Translations under genes and position numbers: made by a program
Source: Sipunculus nudus
Lineage: Eukaryota; Annelida; Sipuncula; Golfingiida; Sipunculidae
DNA length: 64,000 nt
Direction: 5' to 3'
Assembly: GCA_026874595.1 (NCBI GenBank)
Contig: CM049309.1
Span: 69,794,926-69,858,925 of the forward strand
Notes under the pieces: generated by a model
Databases searched by the model: none
Seen by the model: the letters and a program-made list of their open reading frames with translations, nothing else
Told to the model about the DNA's origin: nothing
Shown: piece by piece, positions 1 through 11,724 of the stretch
Layout of the letters: each line of letters starts with the position of its first letter
Numbering within the stretch: the first letter of the stretch is position 1

Positions 1-1197
1 ATTAGAACATTAAAGCATGTCTCCTGCAGCTGGATGACTGATAAATCCTTTTTGTTTTTATTAAGAGGATGCTGAGTTAAATTTGACTTGGGCATGATTC
101 CTTTAATTAACATATATAGCCTAATTTAATCCATTTTTAACAGAATTTCATGGGTTTTATATGTTATGATTATGCTATGAACTTAATAACCTAAGAGACA
201 AAAGATTTAAATATCCATAATATGATGTCTGTCTCATTGTAGATTTTGTGTTTTGAACACTGTGACTGATTACATCATAGATGTGTAATATATTAATTTT
301 TTTTATATCCATATGCCTGGGATCTTGTTGATTTTATATTTGGAACAAACTTAATGTTTTCTCTTATTTTGTTTTTGCTACACCTACACAAGGAGGTATA
401 ATTTTTTTTTTCATCATTTGTCTACTGGTTGGTTGGTTTACAAAAAAGTTTGATTAGGATGATGGGCAGAGGTATATATGCTTATGTGGCCTCTGGCTGC
501 TCTCTAAGTCTGACATGTTGTTGTGGATCTGCCATAAATGTTATCTGTATAGTATCAAGTTGAATCTTTCATTGTACTTAAATTCAGGCTATGTTCTTTG
601 GGGCTGTCATGAAAAAATTGGGTGATCAGCTTATGTGGATTGACAAAATCAATCAATGGCAGTAACATGAATTACTATTAACCCTTTACTGTTTACAGGT
701 GAAGTAAAGATCACTAAGAACTGGCACCATGATCTCCCTCATATGGATATGATTCTCTTAGGTCAAACATACTGCATAATTATTTCCAGTTCTAAAAATT
801 CCAAAAAACATACATCAAACCCTCTCTGTAGGAACTGTTGAAAATTTGGTAATATATATAATAGTTATAACAAAAGCTGAGAAAGATATTTCCTGTAATG
901 TTAATATAAAGAGTGCCAGAATTCAGTCTTTACATACTGGTACCAAAGAGAAAACAATCAGTATGAACACTTCTGTCCATACCTTTGCCAATTATGTTTT
1001 TTTCCCTGTCCTGGTTGGAGGTCAAATGCAAGAAAAGCTTTGCATTTTATATTGTTTAATCCACAAAATTATGCTAAAATATTCTGAATCCATTTTTGAA
1101 TATTTAAGAATATTTGTTTAAAACTTGAATACATTTAATGAGGTTTTTTTTTTATCAGAATGTGCCTTCATTTGTACTTACTGTTATAAAAAATATA

Positions 1198-1373
1198 CAG
1201 TGGAACCCCACAATTACGTCCACCTTGGGGACTGTCCAAGGTGGTCATAATTTGGGGGTGGTCGTATTTGTGAAATTCTAAGTTACCAGGACCATATATT
1301 TGGGACCAAGTAAAAAGGTCATAATTATGGGGTAGTTACAATTGTGAGGTGGTCGCAAGGTGGGGTTCCACTA
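1198..1373. mobile_element. Pogo/Tc1-like MITE, copy 1
   Basis: A 176-bp non-coding element with imperfect terminal inverted repeats beginning CAGTGGAACCCCAC and ending GTGGGGTTCCACTA, set between TA dinucleotides (TA target site). The interior repeats GGTGGTC-type motifs in both orientations. Confidence 0.75.
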
Positions 1374-3094
1374 TACATACAAGAGTCAGATGTATCCTTT
1401 ATATTTATATATTCACCAGAATTATACATGGTCAAAAATATTAAACTTAAGCATGACCTAAAACAGAACTTGGACTGAACTTCCAAGTTTTATGTACCAA
1501 ATAATATACAGTAATTTTTTACTTCACACTAGCACTTTTTCATGCAAAGTTTGTGTTTAAAAGCATTTGAATTTTGCACTTCCTTTTTGGGATATCCTGT
1601 AAAAACTTGAATTTCTGCACTGGATGGTAAAAATTCATGGTTTTTAAGCACCAGATGTGATGCCTCAGCTGAATAAACCTGCTGGTTCCAAAGTTTGATG
1701 GCACTTTCAGTGACTCTTGCAAAATTTTAGATAAAAGTTAAAACTAGATGTATTGTAAGTGTAACCTTGTAGATTTCCCATAGGTACTTATGGTGGCAAG
1801 ATTCTCAGGGGTATGGTTAAATAAAACTTTGTTCTTTTACCAGCAGTCACCACAGTGTAGACTTTGAACCTATCTTATGTTTTACAGTAAGGAATATTAA
1901 CTCACATGATTTAATTTTGCCATTCTTATTGAATCTTTTTTAAAGAATAGCTCATGTTGATGGTACTGTCAATTGATTGGAATGAGGGTGAAGGTAACCA
2001 TACAATATAAATGTTAATTTAATAATTACTATCTTGAGTTAAGGTTTTGAATGCGTAGGGCTGGTAAACTTGTGACATATAAATCATTAACAGCATAGGC
2101 TGATGATGGCCATAAAGATATCTTGCATGTGTATGCGTGTGGGTTGTGTTCATGTAATGGCACTCATGTTTACTTGGATTCCTCTGTATGCTCTTCAGAC
2201 CTCTTTCCTGGACATTCAGGATTCCCTATAGGAAATAAGATCCATATTTAGAGTCCCAGTAATGTAGACAATCTATTTGCTTGCCATCATTTGTCCACAA
2301 GGACCAGTCTCTAGTCTGGATAGCCAGAGGTAAATTGACATATAACAGGAAGGGGTCTGCAAGCAAGCGTAAAGATGTCTATCTATAATATGCTAAAAAA
2401 TACAGCATTCTTGACATGTTAGTTGAATCTTCCACAACTCAAAACATTTGTACTGGGGTGCAATATAATTATATTATTCCTACTTTTGTTAAGGATATTC
2501 ACTGTGTATGTAAAATATGTTTTTGTTAATTTTCTGCTTAATGTTATTGGGTGGGGTTTTATCAAATTGTCTATTTAATCAAATTAGTGACTTGACATAA
2601 TCTTACATGGTGAGAGATTATTTATTATCCATCCCTCTTTGTACTGATGTAATCAGATAATTTTATGTTAATGTGTAATTTTAATAATTTTGAAGAAATA
2701 ATTCATGAAGGATTTTTTTTATGTTTCCATAATATTAAATGCACACTTTTAATATGGACTAGTCTGAACAACATTAGTCATACTGGTAATCATACTGGGG
2801 ACCGGATTGAGTACCCAATTAGTACTTAACAACATAGGCAGAGTGGAAAGTAAAAAAATCTCTCTATATATATGGAACACCATTAGTTTATTGCATTCTG
2901 TTTCAATCATGTATTCATCCATCATCACCCTTCTCTTGTCTGAACACGTCAGATGTAAACAAATATCTGTGTTTATTGTCACCTCGATGGTCAAGAGATA
3001 AACAATTGGCCCATTTTACACCATGCTCTGCATTTATTCTGTATGTACATACTATCAGGAGTTAGCTACAACAAAACATTAAATTATAACATTT

Positions 3095-3147
<53 letters not shown>

Positions 3148-3690
3148 TATCATGTATGTATATAACATAAAAAGCACTGCAGTTTACAGAAGAAGCACAG
3201 ACTAGTCCATGGCACTCAGTTAAGATCATCTGCAAAGTTCATCAAGTGTGGGCTTTCCCACAAGGGTCTACTTAACAAGCTGACTAAGCTAGCAAACTAA
3301 GCAGGCCTCTTTAAGTGCAAATCTTTAGGTGACTGACAACTGGAATTCTTCATAAAAATATAATTTCTGGTGCAGTGTGCATGTTGTATTTACAGTTTGT
3401 GCTTTTTATTGAATTCTTCTATGTTCAGTCAGGGTTTAATCTTTGGCAGTCTTTTCACCAAGCTTGCCACTATATCAATTTCCTCAAGGACTAGATATTA
3501 CACACCAATGATTTTAAGCCAAAACTCAAGGAGACATACTACCATGCTCTAGCTTTGCATTTAAAGCAGCAGAGGACTTAGCCCAAATAAATATCTGGAG
3601 AAAACTAAGCAACTAAAAGACCTGGGATCAGTCGATGTGCAGCAGACGTATCCAGTGCGATGGGAAGCCAGAGTGGAGTCCAGGGTGCAA
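1374..3690. other. Downstream flank of the prohormone gene
   Basis: AT-rich, no convincing ORF. Holds the (TA)n tract and short T-runs. Segments near 1955 (CTGTCAA..GAATGAGG.TGAAGGT) resemble pieces near 8230, 31650 and 33160, probably very old repeats. Confidence 0.5.
3097..3142. repeat. (TA)n microsatellite
   Basis: About 23 uninterrupted TA units. Confidence 0.98.
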
Positions 3691-3696
3691 CGTGTA

Positions 3697-3702
3697 TTTA
3701 TT
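3697..3702 (-). terminator. Polyadenylation signal AATAAA for the prohormone gene
   Basis: AATAAA on the minus strand lies about 36 nt after the stop codon, which would give a very short 3'UTR. Further T-rich and AATAAA-like sites occur around 3400, so alternative longer 3' ends are possible. Confidence 0.6.
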
Positions 3703-3737
3703 ATTGGTGATCCACATGATCAGCCACGAGTCAGGAA

Positions 3738-6299
3738 TCACTGGCTGGTGACTGGGGTCTCCTTCGTGGCTGCCCCCTTCACCGGTGTTTCTTCCTTAAT
3801 TCCCCAGACTTTTTTATTTTTACTAACGTTAGGACTGTTTTTCTTGATCCATGCCATGTCACCACCCCATTTTTTGTCTTTAGCTACCTTTTCATCAGCA
3901 ACTACTTTTCCCTGCTTGGATTTTAACTCTTCTTCATGACTTTTTTTGTCCTTTTCTTGGTCCCTCTTAATCCAAGCCATATCTTGGCCCCATTTCTTAT
4001 CCGCGGAATCGCGCTTCATCCACTGCATATCTGAACCCCATGATTTTTTATCTTTATTGGTGTCCCGTTTAATCCAAGCCATGTCTTTGGAATTAAAGTG
4101 AGGCCCACTTGACCGTTTTTTTATCCAGGCCATATCTTGACCCCACTTCTTATCTGAACCACCACGTTTAATCCACGCCATGTCCTGGCCCCATTTTTTG
4201 TCAGGACCATTTGGCCCATTCCTTTTTATCCAGGCCATATCCTCCCCCCATTTTTTATTTGGTCCATTTCTCTTTATCCAGGCCATATCCTCTCCCCATT
4301 TCTTATCTGGGCCATTTCTCTTAATCCAGGCCATATCTTGTCCCCATTTCTTATCTGGGCCATTTCTCTTAATCCAGGCCATATCCTGGCCCCATTTCTT
4401 ATCTGGACCATTTCGTTTTATCCAGGCCATGTCTTGTCCCCATTTCTTTTCTGGACCATCTCTCTTTATCCAAGCCATATCCTCTCCCCATTTTTTATCT
4501 GGACCATTTCTTTTAATCCAGGCCATATCCTCCCCCCATTTTTTGTCTGGGCCATCAGGGCCATTCCTTTTAATCCAGGCCATATCTTGCCCCCATTTCT
4601 TATCAGGACCATCTGGGCCATTTCTCTTAATCCAAGCCATGTCCTGTCCCCATTTTTTCTCCGGACCATCCCTTTTTATCCAGGCCATATCTTGTCCCCA
4701 CTTTTTGTCTGGACCATTTCTCTTTATCCAGGCCATGTCCTCTCCCCATTTTTTATCTGGGCCATCTTGACCATTTCGCTTTATCCAAGCCATGTCTTGA
4801 CCCCATTTCTTGTTTTGTCCATTTCTTTTAATCCAGGCCATATCTTGTCCCCATTTCTTGTCTGGACTGTCTGGACCATTTCTCTTTATCCAAGCCATGT
4901 CTTGACCCCATTTTTTGTCTGGACCATCAGGGCCATTTCTTTTAATCCAGGCCATATCTTGGCCCCATTTCTTATCTGGGTCATTTCTCTTTATCCAGGC
5001 CATATCTTGGCCCCATTTCTTGTCTGGCCCATTTCTCTTTATCCATGCCATGTCCTGTCCCCATTTTTTATCAGGATTTCTCTTTATCCAAGACATGTCC
5101 TGGCCCCATCTCTTCATCCAGGACATGTCTTCACCCCATCTTTTCTCTCCTTCTCCCCTCTTGATCCATGCCATATCCTGTCCCCATTTCTTGTCATTGG
5201 CATTCCTTTTTATCCAAGACATGTCTGAGCCCCAGTTTTTCTTATCTTTATCTGCCTCTCTTTCAGTTACATGATGTTCACTGGCACTGGAGACATCTCG
5301 TCTTACTCTGACTGGTCCACTTCGCTTGAACCATTCACTATTAGCAGAGGTCCACATTCTCTTGTGGGCATAGGGTGGAACACGTTTGACCCAGTCAATA
5401 CTATCAGGATCAAAATTTCTCTTTTCCAGCCAGTCCAAGTCCGTATTTAGTGGTACATATGACCCAGTGCGCTTCAACCATCCGATAGAATCAGCATCAA
5501 AGGGTGCTCGTTTCAGCCAATCACTATTAGCCACAGACCACATACGTTTCTCAAGTGGTTTTTCATCATAAAAATCTTGGTCAGAGCTGCGTTTCAGCCA
5601 GGCAAGAGCATCCTGCCTGGGCCAGTCCCGTTTACGAAGCCACTGACTGTTGGCATATTTCCAGATCCTCTTTTCCAGATCGGGGTTGGACCTTTTTCGC
5701 TCATCCAGCCAAGCAGCATCAAAGGTATCCCAGCCCTTCTGTGCATCTCTTCGTACCCTTTTACTATGGTCTGCAAGCACTATGTCAAAGGAGCCAGAAA
5801 AACCACTGCCATCTGGTTTGACCATCACTGTTGGAGCTTCAAAAGAGGAAGGGACATCTCCAGCATCATTTGGCATCACCAGGATTTCAGAAGACAGCTC
5901 TTGGTGCTGGGGGCTGGCCACTTTCACAGCAACACTGAATGGAATGTGTTTAGTGGACTTACCTGGCAGCCATGTGGAAAATGAGTAACTGCCATCAGGT
6001 CCACTGACCACTGCACTGTGGCATCCAGCTTCTACCCCATCGTTTTGGAGAATATTTAAGTGCCACACATCTATCCTAGCATCTGACACAAGTGCACAGT
6101 TTTCATCCCTGACATGACCATGTACAGTCACTTTTGGGCCCTGTTTATCCAGCATGTCACATTCTTTCTCCAGTAAAGGTCCACTGATGGATTGTACACT
6201 GTGTCCAAACTGAGGTGTTGGACTGCATGTCTTTACCTCAGCGGCCGCAATGGACACCCACAGGAGAATTATCGTACCTACCAGGCAGGAGTGAGCCAT
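3738..6299 (-). CDS. Secreted multicopy peptide precursor (WGQDMAWI-type prohormone) with intradiol-dioxygenase-like N-domain
   Basis: One uninterrupted 853-codon exon; the ATG has G at -3 and +4 (strong Kozak). Residues 1-20 are a signal peptide ending in AAA. Residues ~45-145 resemble the intradiol ring-cleavage dioxygenase beta-sandwich (ARIDVWHLN, then GPDGSYSFSTWLPG, then KHIPFSVAVKV), with four cysteines (25, 47, 68, 93). The iron-binding Tyr after PG and the second His of HIH are absent, so catalysis is unlikely. Furin-like RVRR sites at 181-184 and 331-334 divide the protein. Between them lie eight peptides ending W-L/V/F before basic sites (e.g. IWKYANSQWL, MWSVANSDWL). Residues 355-820 hold 26 octapeptides: 16 WGQDMAWI, 5 WGEDMAWI and 5 variants, flanked by KK and KR, with spacers such as NGPD. 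No Gly precedes KR, so the peptides should not be amidated. The most likely role is a neuropeptide or hormone precursor processed in the secretory pathway; a structural or adhesive secreted protein is the alternative. I recognise no named family. Confidence 0.93.
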   Translation of the reverse strand: MAHSCLVGTIILLWVSIAAAEVKTCSPTPQFGHSVQSISGPLLEKECDMLDKQGPKVTVHGHVRDENCALVSDARIDVWHLNILQNDGVEAGCHSAVVSGPDGSYSFSTWLPGKSTKHIPFSVAVKVASPQHQELSSEILVMPNDAGDVPSSFEAPTVMVKPDGSGFSGSFDIVLADHSKRVRRDAQKGWDTFDAAWLDERKRSNPDLEKRIWKYANSQWLRKRDWPRQDALAWLKRSSDQDFYDEKPLEKRMWSVANSDWLKRAPFDADSIGWLKRTGSYVPLNTDLDWLEKRNFDPDSIDWVKRVPPYAHKRMWTSANSEWFKRSGPVRVRRDVSSASEHHVTEREADKDKKNWGSDMSWIKRNANDKKWGQDMAWIKRGEGEKRWGEDMSWMKRWGQDMSWIKRNPDKKWGQDMAWIKRNGPDKKWGQDMAWIKRNDPDKKWGQDMAWIKRNGPDGPDKKWGQDMAWIKRNGPDSPDKKWGQDMAWIKRNGQNKKWGQDMAWIKRNGQDGPDKKWGEDMAWIKRNGPDKKWGQDMAWIKRDGPEKKWGQDMAWIKRNGPDGPDKKWGQDMAWIKRNGPDGPDKKWGEDMAWIKRNGPDKKWGEDMAWIKRDGPEKKWGQDMAWIKRNGPDKKWGQDMAWIKRNGPDKKWGQDMAWIKRNGPDKKWGEDMAWIKRNGPNKKWGEDMAWIKRNGPNGPDKKWGQDMAWIKRGGSDKKWGQDMAWIKKRSSGPHFNSKDMAWIKRDTNKDKKSWGSDMQWMKRDSADKKWGQDMAWIKRDQEKDKKSHEEELKSKQGKVVADEKVAKDKKWGGDMAWIKKNSPNVSKNKKVWGIKEETPVKGAATKETPVTSQ
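3840..5239 (-). repeat. In-frame tandem array encoding WGxDMxW peptides
   Basis: This coding tandem repeat corresponds to residues 355-820. Units are mostly 48 or 57 nt, depending on whether the spacer carries one or two GPD blocks. Most central units differ by synonymous changes only, while units at the two ends carry replacements (WGSDMSWI first; WGSDMQWM and WGGDMAWI last). One unit near the 3' end has lost the leading WG and keeps only the DMAWIKR half. The antisense strand stays open in several frames simply because the unit repeats in multiples of three. Confidence 0.95.
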
Positions 6300-6379
6300 G
6301 GCCTGAAAGGAGGCACTATGGCCTTGTGTATTCGGTAAACTTCGTCTTGTAGACTGATTATATCACTTCTCCCTGGATT
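6300..6379 (-). other. 5'UTR segment of the prohormone exon, with splice acceptor
   Basis: Reading the minus strand, a pyrimidine-rich tract ending TTTTTGCAG stops at 6380. It is followed by 80 nt of untranslated sequence before the ATG. This is a textbook 3' splice site, so the coding exon is not the first exon and transcription starts further upstream, at higher coordinates. Confidence 0.75.
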
Positions 6380-7256
6380 CTGCAAAAAGAAAACACAGAT
6401 AATAGTACAAAAGGTAAACATCAAAGAATCCCTGCTATTTTTTCACAATACATCACACTACAACAAACGGTTATGATTATGCTTCATGGCATGAAGATGT
6501 AAAGTTTTCCCTACAAATGATACAGAAACTATGATACAGGGAGTATGATTTCTCTAACCTGAAAATTTTCATTTACATATGACTAAAAACTTCAGTCCCT
6601 GAAGATTATTAAAAATCTATCTACATAAAATATGTAACTATCATATTACTGCTACATGACTGCTACTGTCAAAAGAAATCTGAAGAAATACTGCTATCTT
6701 GAAAGAATGAAAGAAGTACTAAGCCTGCGAGTAAAAATATAAGGAAGCTGCCTTGAAAATGATATGTGTGTGCTCCACAGAGAATGAATGATTGTAAAAT
6801 CCTACACAAGGAAATACCAGGCTAAAGAGTCCCTAACAATAATTCTTTGCAGAAGACCATGGTGACAGAGTACTGGTAGCTGTCGTAATGAGGAGATTTC
6901 TCAGCTGGATGGGTTCTGGATCTAGATCTAAATGTCATGGCTTTCTGCTTCTAACATGTTATACCCTTTGAGATCATGCATTCCTCATGATAACATGATT
7001 ACAGATTTTTAATATATATTTTCCCCAACAATGAATGTGCCCACAGACACAATGTTTTGCTGGTAGTAATTCAATAATCCTGTACATTTTTTTTGGTCTT
7101 TTTCTGGTTTAACCATGTTTTCTTTTTCCTTGTACAACCAGACAGCTGTTGTCTTTATATGGTCAAGAACCCACTGATATTCTTTTTAAAACATATTTTG
7201 CAACTGACTGTCAATCCACTTCTTTGCTTAATACCTTGAAATTAATGTATGAGTAC

Positions 7257-7606
7257 TGTTACGGGGTGACATAAAAGCGGACCGAACTGTCTTGCAGGTG
7301 AAGCTTGCTTTTCTGGTGAAGCGGTTGGAACGCCAGACATGTGCACCACAGACATGTGTACGAATCCCAGATCAGCCAAATATTTTCCCCTGAGCAATCT
7401 GTCTTTGTAACGAATGGGGGCTCGTCCGGGATGATGGCAAACTTTGTGGCCCGGGGAATGGTGGTTTGAAGTAATTGGGAAATTACCACCACCTAGTTCA
7501 CTGAAGGTGTAAGTCTTGTTCTGATAGCAGAATGCTCTTTAGAGGGGAGTGTTACAGGGTGACATAAAAGCGGACCAAACTGTCTCGCTAGTGAAGCTTG
7601 CTTTTC
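7257..7606 (+). mobile_element. Miniature LTR retroelement remnant (TRIM-like)
   Basis: A 156-bp 5' LTR (7257-7412) starts TGTTACGGGG and ends GTAACG (decayed CA). Two bases later TGGGGGCTCGTCCGGGAT (7415-7432) is an 18-nt primer site of the tRNA-Pro type. The internal part, 7413-7549, is only 137 bp and has no ORF. It ends in the purine tract AGAGGGGAG, directly before a second LTR start (TGTTACAGGG, 7550). That LTR matches the first for about 57 bp and is then truncated. There is no gag or pol, so mobility would have depended on an autonomous element. Confidence 0.8.
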
Positions 7607-7609
7607 TTG

Positions 7610-10600
7610 TATTGTTAAGTGGTGATTGTGGATATGCAGAAGAAACACTTTAGACATTTATAGTAGAAGGTATATTTTGTAAACAGAATTTTCTTTTGAA
7701 AACTGCATTAAGGTTTCTTTTTTTGGTGTATACTCTATCATACTTTTCAGAAATTGTTCTCTTTATATTTGCAGAATTAAAATTTTGTTTCAAATTTCCT
7801 TTGTTATATTTTTCCTGAACAATCCCTGAATATGTGAAGATGTATGTAGGAACTTTTTAAGTGTGGTAAGAACATGATGTGACAACACTTCACAACATTT
7901 TTTCAACCTAACAGCTTCAACTTCAAAGGAAAGTAATAAGACTATACTAAAACATAGTCTTTCTTCATACTCTGTGAAACAAGTTTGTAGAAAAAATAGA
8001 TATTCTGGTTTTTATAGTGCTTTCACTCTATAAAATATAGAGAAAATACTTTCAGTGCAGAGATGACATTGTAAGATTGAAGTCCATATACAGACAAAAT
8101 CTAATTAACCAATAACAGATTACTCTTCATTCAACTTATAGTCAATCACCAAATTACATGAAAGATATTGTGATACCAAAATCTCTTAAATGACCTATTT
8201 AATCCTAAGGTCATGGTCTGCTGATAGCACTGTCAAGTGAATGAGGATGAAGGTGTCTATATGACAAAATATGATGTGTTATAATGAAGCCTTCCAGAGG
8301 AAAAGGCATAGAAATGAAAAATGGCACTCAAGCCTCTGAATTTCAAGTTTAATATATTAGATTGTGAACAATAAAGAGCCCACCTCAGGTAATTTTTAAG
8401 TCTTGATAGTGAATTCTGGTGATCAGTTTAAAATTTTAAAATGTATGAGCTCACGGTTAATTTAATTCTGGGACCTTTGGCACTGCAGTGCATCATAAGT
8501 TAATGATGCCCACTCCTGTCACTTGAAATTTAAAAAACTAGCTATATACCAATCATTTCAACATGCGAGCTGTGATATCCAGTTTTTAAAAATGCATAAA
8601 ATTGCAGCCCCCATGAGCAAGAACCTGGGAGACAAACCTGTTAGGTATCTATAGAGGTCAGGGATGCAGATAAATTGTAATCCAATGAGAGTCTCCAGGT
8701 CATCTTTTGGTGGCAAGGGGACAAGTATGTAAAGTTTCAAAAGGAATAACACTTTTTTGGACCACACTAAAATCCTCAATTTATGGTAGGATGTAAACAC
8801 AGGTATTATTATTTAGCATTGTTTGTATATTAAGACTATTTAAGAATGTAATTATGTGCTAGGCCTGTTCTGACAGGTCAGATGTTCTGGTTTGTTCCTG
8901 TGTGTGTATAATAAATAACTGAGAGGTCTGTCATAGGTCACCTGAAATATTTCTCACCAGAAAGCTACCAGATGGCCCCTGTTCCTAGAAATCAAAAGAT
9001 GATATTACAGTGATGCAGAGAGTTAAAAGAAGGCTTTCTGGAGACACACTGAGGTAAATATAACAGGCACAGGTGGGGGATGTGTCAGGTATGAACCAAT
9101 GACGACATACCTGCCCTCTTTACAGCTGAGCCTGAAAATGCCACAACCTAGGACAATGTATGCCGATCAGATTTTCTGTCTCTATTAATACACTCATTTC
9201 ATTGATGAAAATGCCTGCCTTTTAGAACTTAAAAGTCAAAGAGGCCAATAAGAGGTTAAAAGTACACTTTGACATTTCCACATTATGTCTCTTATTCATT
9301 TTTTAATTACAATTTAGAGCTTAAGACATATATACAAGTATACAGTCCTGAGCTGTTTACATAATATTTGTAAATGAATCAAACTGCTAAAATGTATGTT
9401 TATTTTAAAATTTCTCCACTTCAGAGCTTAAATGTAATCTCTCATTCCCAGCAGATTTCTAAGATTAATTTAAGTGGCATCACTAAGAACTATTTAAGTT
9501 GCATCAAGAGTGTTTTATATTCATTTCTTGCATGGATCAAACACTAAATAAAGGGTCTCACAAATATTTTAAAGGTACTGGTATTAGCCACAGTGATGAA
9601 AGGCAAGTTTTGGCTCAAATACATTATTTTATTTATAATAAGAATCTAAGAACTTTGCAATTAAGATTCTAGATTAGAAAAAAAAATTACATATGATGTG
9701 TACTTTTTACTGTCAATTATAAGGTATCCTTAAGAAAGATTTATTAGTATAATTTTAATCCAGCATGAAAACCCATATAGTAATCATAAGAAGCCAAAAC
9801 TTCTCTCCTTGACATTAAAAGCTGATTTTGCATCGACAAAGAATGAAAAATGCCATATGTGAGATTAACTACAATTTAATGAAATAACACTCCCTGCATC
9901 TGCTCCCCCACACCTGAAGCTGCCGAACCCATAAACAATCTGGTCTACAATAAAAGAACAACAACAATGCCGCATGAAGAAATACTTCCTGTTGTCGATT
10001 TTTAGCAATACACAAGCTGGACATCACTCCAATGATTTTTTTTTGGTATATATTAATAATAGAAAAAAAAGAGGAATTTTACTTAGACTGAATCTGAGAC
10101 TGAAATCATTGCTAGACTCTGATAATATGACAAATAAATGCTGCATGTAAACAGGAAACTGCTGGTTTTTGTCCACCTGCACTTTCATTAAAATCCAACA
10201 TGTAATTTTCTTAAAATACCAGTAGTGATAAGAAACATCAACTATGCCTACTATGTTTACATGCCTGTAATTTTTTTTATAAATAAAAATTTTTGGCCAA
10301 ATTGGGTAAAATTGCAAAAAAATTGATGTTATATTCTATTGAACAAATTACATATTTATCTAGATGAAAACAGCAATTTTTTTATTATAATAATCAATAT
10401 TTATATTACAGTTTGTGAACAGAGCTACTGGCCCTTGTGTTATTAAAAATAAAAGCCAACATTTAGATTAACCAATGAAATATGCCCCTGTTCTAATGCT
10501 CATTCTGGCCTTTTCTTTTTTATTTGTTTACATAATTTCCTAGGTCTCTATTTTCAAATCACCACTGCAGTTGATTCACAGTGTTTTTCTTGTCAGGTGA

Positions 10601-11720
10601 TACCTGTGGTTTGATTTGCTTGTCAAAACATGTGCATCTGGACATTAGTATTTCTAAATTAGTAATGAACCCATAATCATAAATGTGGTAGGGATGATAT
10701 GATGTTGATGACCAAATTCATCCTTATGAATGTTTATTATTAATTAAACATAAAACAAGGTGATATTTAGATACTGTAATGCAAATTCTCAAGAATAAGC
10801 TAATGTAAGGAATGTTTAAGGTTTAATCAATACAATATCACCCAGTTAAGATAATCAGTTATTTTTGTTGTATGTCTGGCATCAGGGAAAACTATTCCAT
10901 CTAACCTTCTTCTATATTTAGTATACAAATAAAAAAAAAATAAAATACGAGTACACCTCATGTGTTATTGATATATACTCTACATCATAACAGCCAGGGC
11001 AGGAAATTTTAGCCTAGATTATATAAAGGCTGAGAGTGCAAATGTTATCTGTAATGGTTAGTACAAAATTTATGGACTTGTTAATCTTTCAGGCCTAACC
11101 CAGCCAGAGCCAAGGGAGTGAGGGGACCTGTGGAGGTGGGTGACTGACAGGTCAGCTGCTTCACAGCTGTGGATGTCTGGCTTTACAATAGTGTAGGAGT
11201 AGCTTAGATAACAGCAAGGTGCGCATTTGAACCCTCGCATTATAATTTAACTAAGCTACCTGATGACTTACTCTCCTGTTTCAATGGAATGTCTGACATT
11301 GGAACCAGAATGTTACTGCCTCTCATTGGTGGTTCCCCCTGCACAAGCAGGGCACCTGCCTGTACCTGATATCACTGCTATCTGTGTTATTAATAATTCA
11401 CACCCCAGACTATTAATCACATTTCTCAGGCTTCAGAGGCTCCAGCCCTAGGTTAGAAGACTGACTTGTGTAACAAAGTGGTCAGTTTGATACATGTAAG
11501 TGCCATCACAGGCTAGATCTGGGTGTCCTGCATCAGTAATCACAACTTGGGGACATTCAGGTCAAATGATGTATCACTAATTGTATCTCTGGTTCTCAAT
11601 AGGAAACATTACCATCTGTTCCCCCACTCCCTCAATTATTATTAGAGGGTTAGTACTATAAGTATCATAAATTTTTTTTTATTATCAGTACTACCATACC
11701 ATACAGTTTCCTTTTCATAT
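7610..11720. other. Non-coding, upstream of prohormone coding exon
   Basis: Likely intronic if the distal promoter is right. Nothing coding was seen. 11090-11460 is GC-richer and repeat-free; its 62-codon ORF has no coding character that I can recognise. Confidence 0.5.
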
Positions 11721-11724
11721 TTTT

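Noticed and set aside
4180-5274. Long plus-strand ORFs (up to 296 codons) with SPFFIWTISLNPGH-like repeats
   Set aside because: They are antisense shadows of the in-frame octapeptide array. Unit lengths divisible by three keep other frames open.
5386-5988. Plus-strand ORFs of 60-135 codons opposite the prohormone N-domain
   Set aside because: Shadows of the minus-strand coding exon, with no signals of their own.
7257-7606. An intact endogenous retrovirus, suggested by the tRNA-Pro primer site
   Set aside because: The internal region is only 137 bp with no gag, pol or env; it is a non-coding miniature LTR element.
11190-11240. tRNA gene suggested by GTAGCTTAGATAACAGC and TTTGAACCCTCGC
   Set aside because: Spacing is too short and no acceptor or anticodon stem can be drawn.
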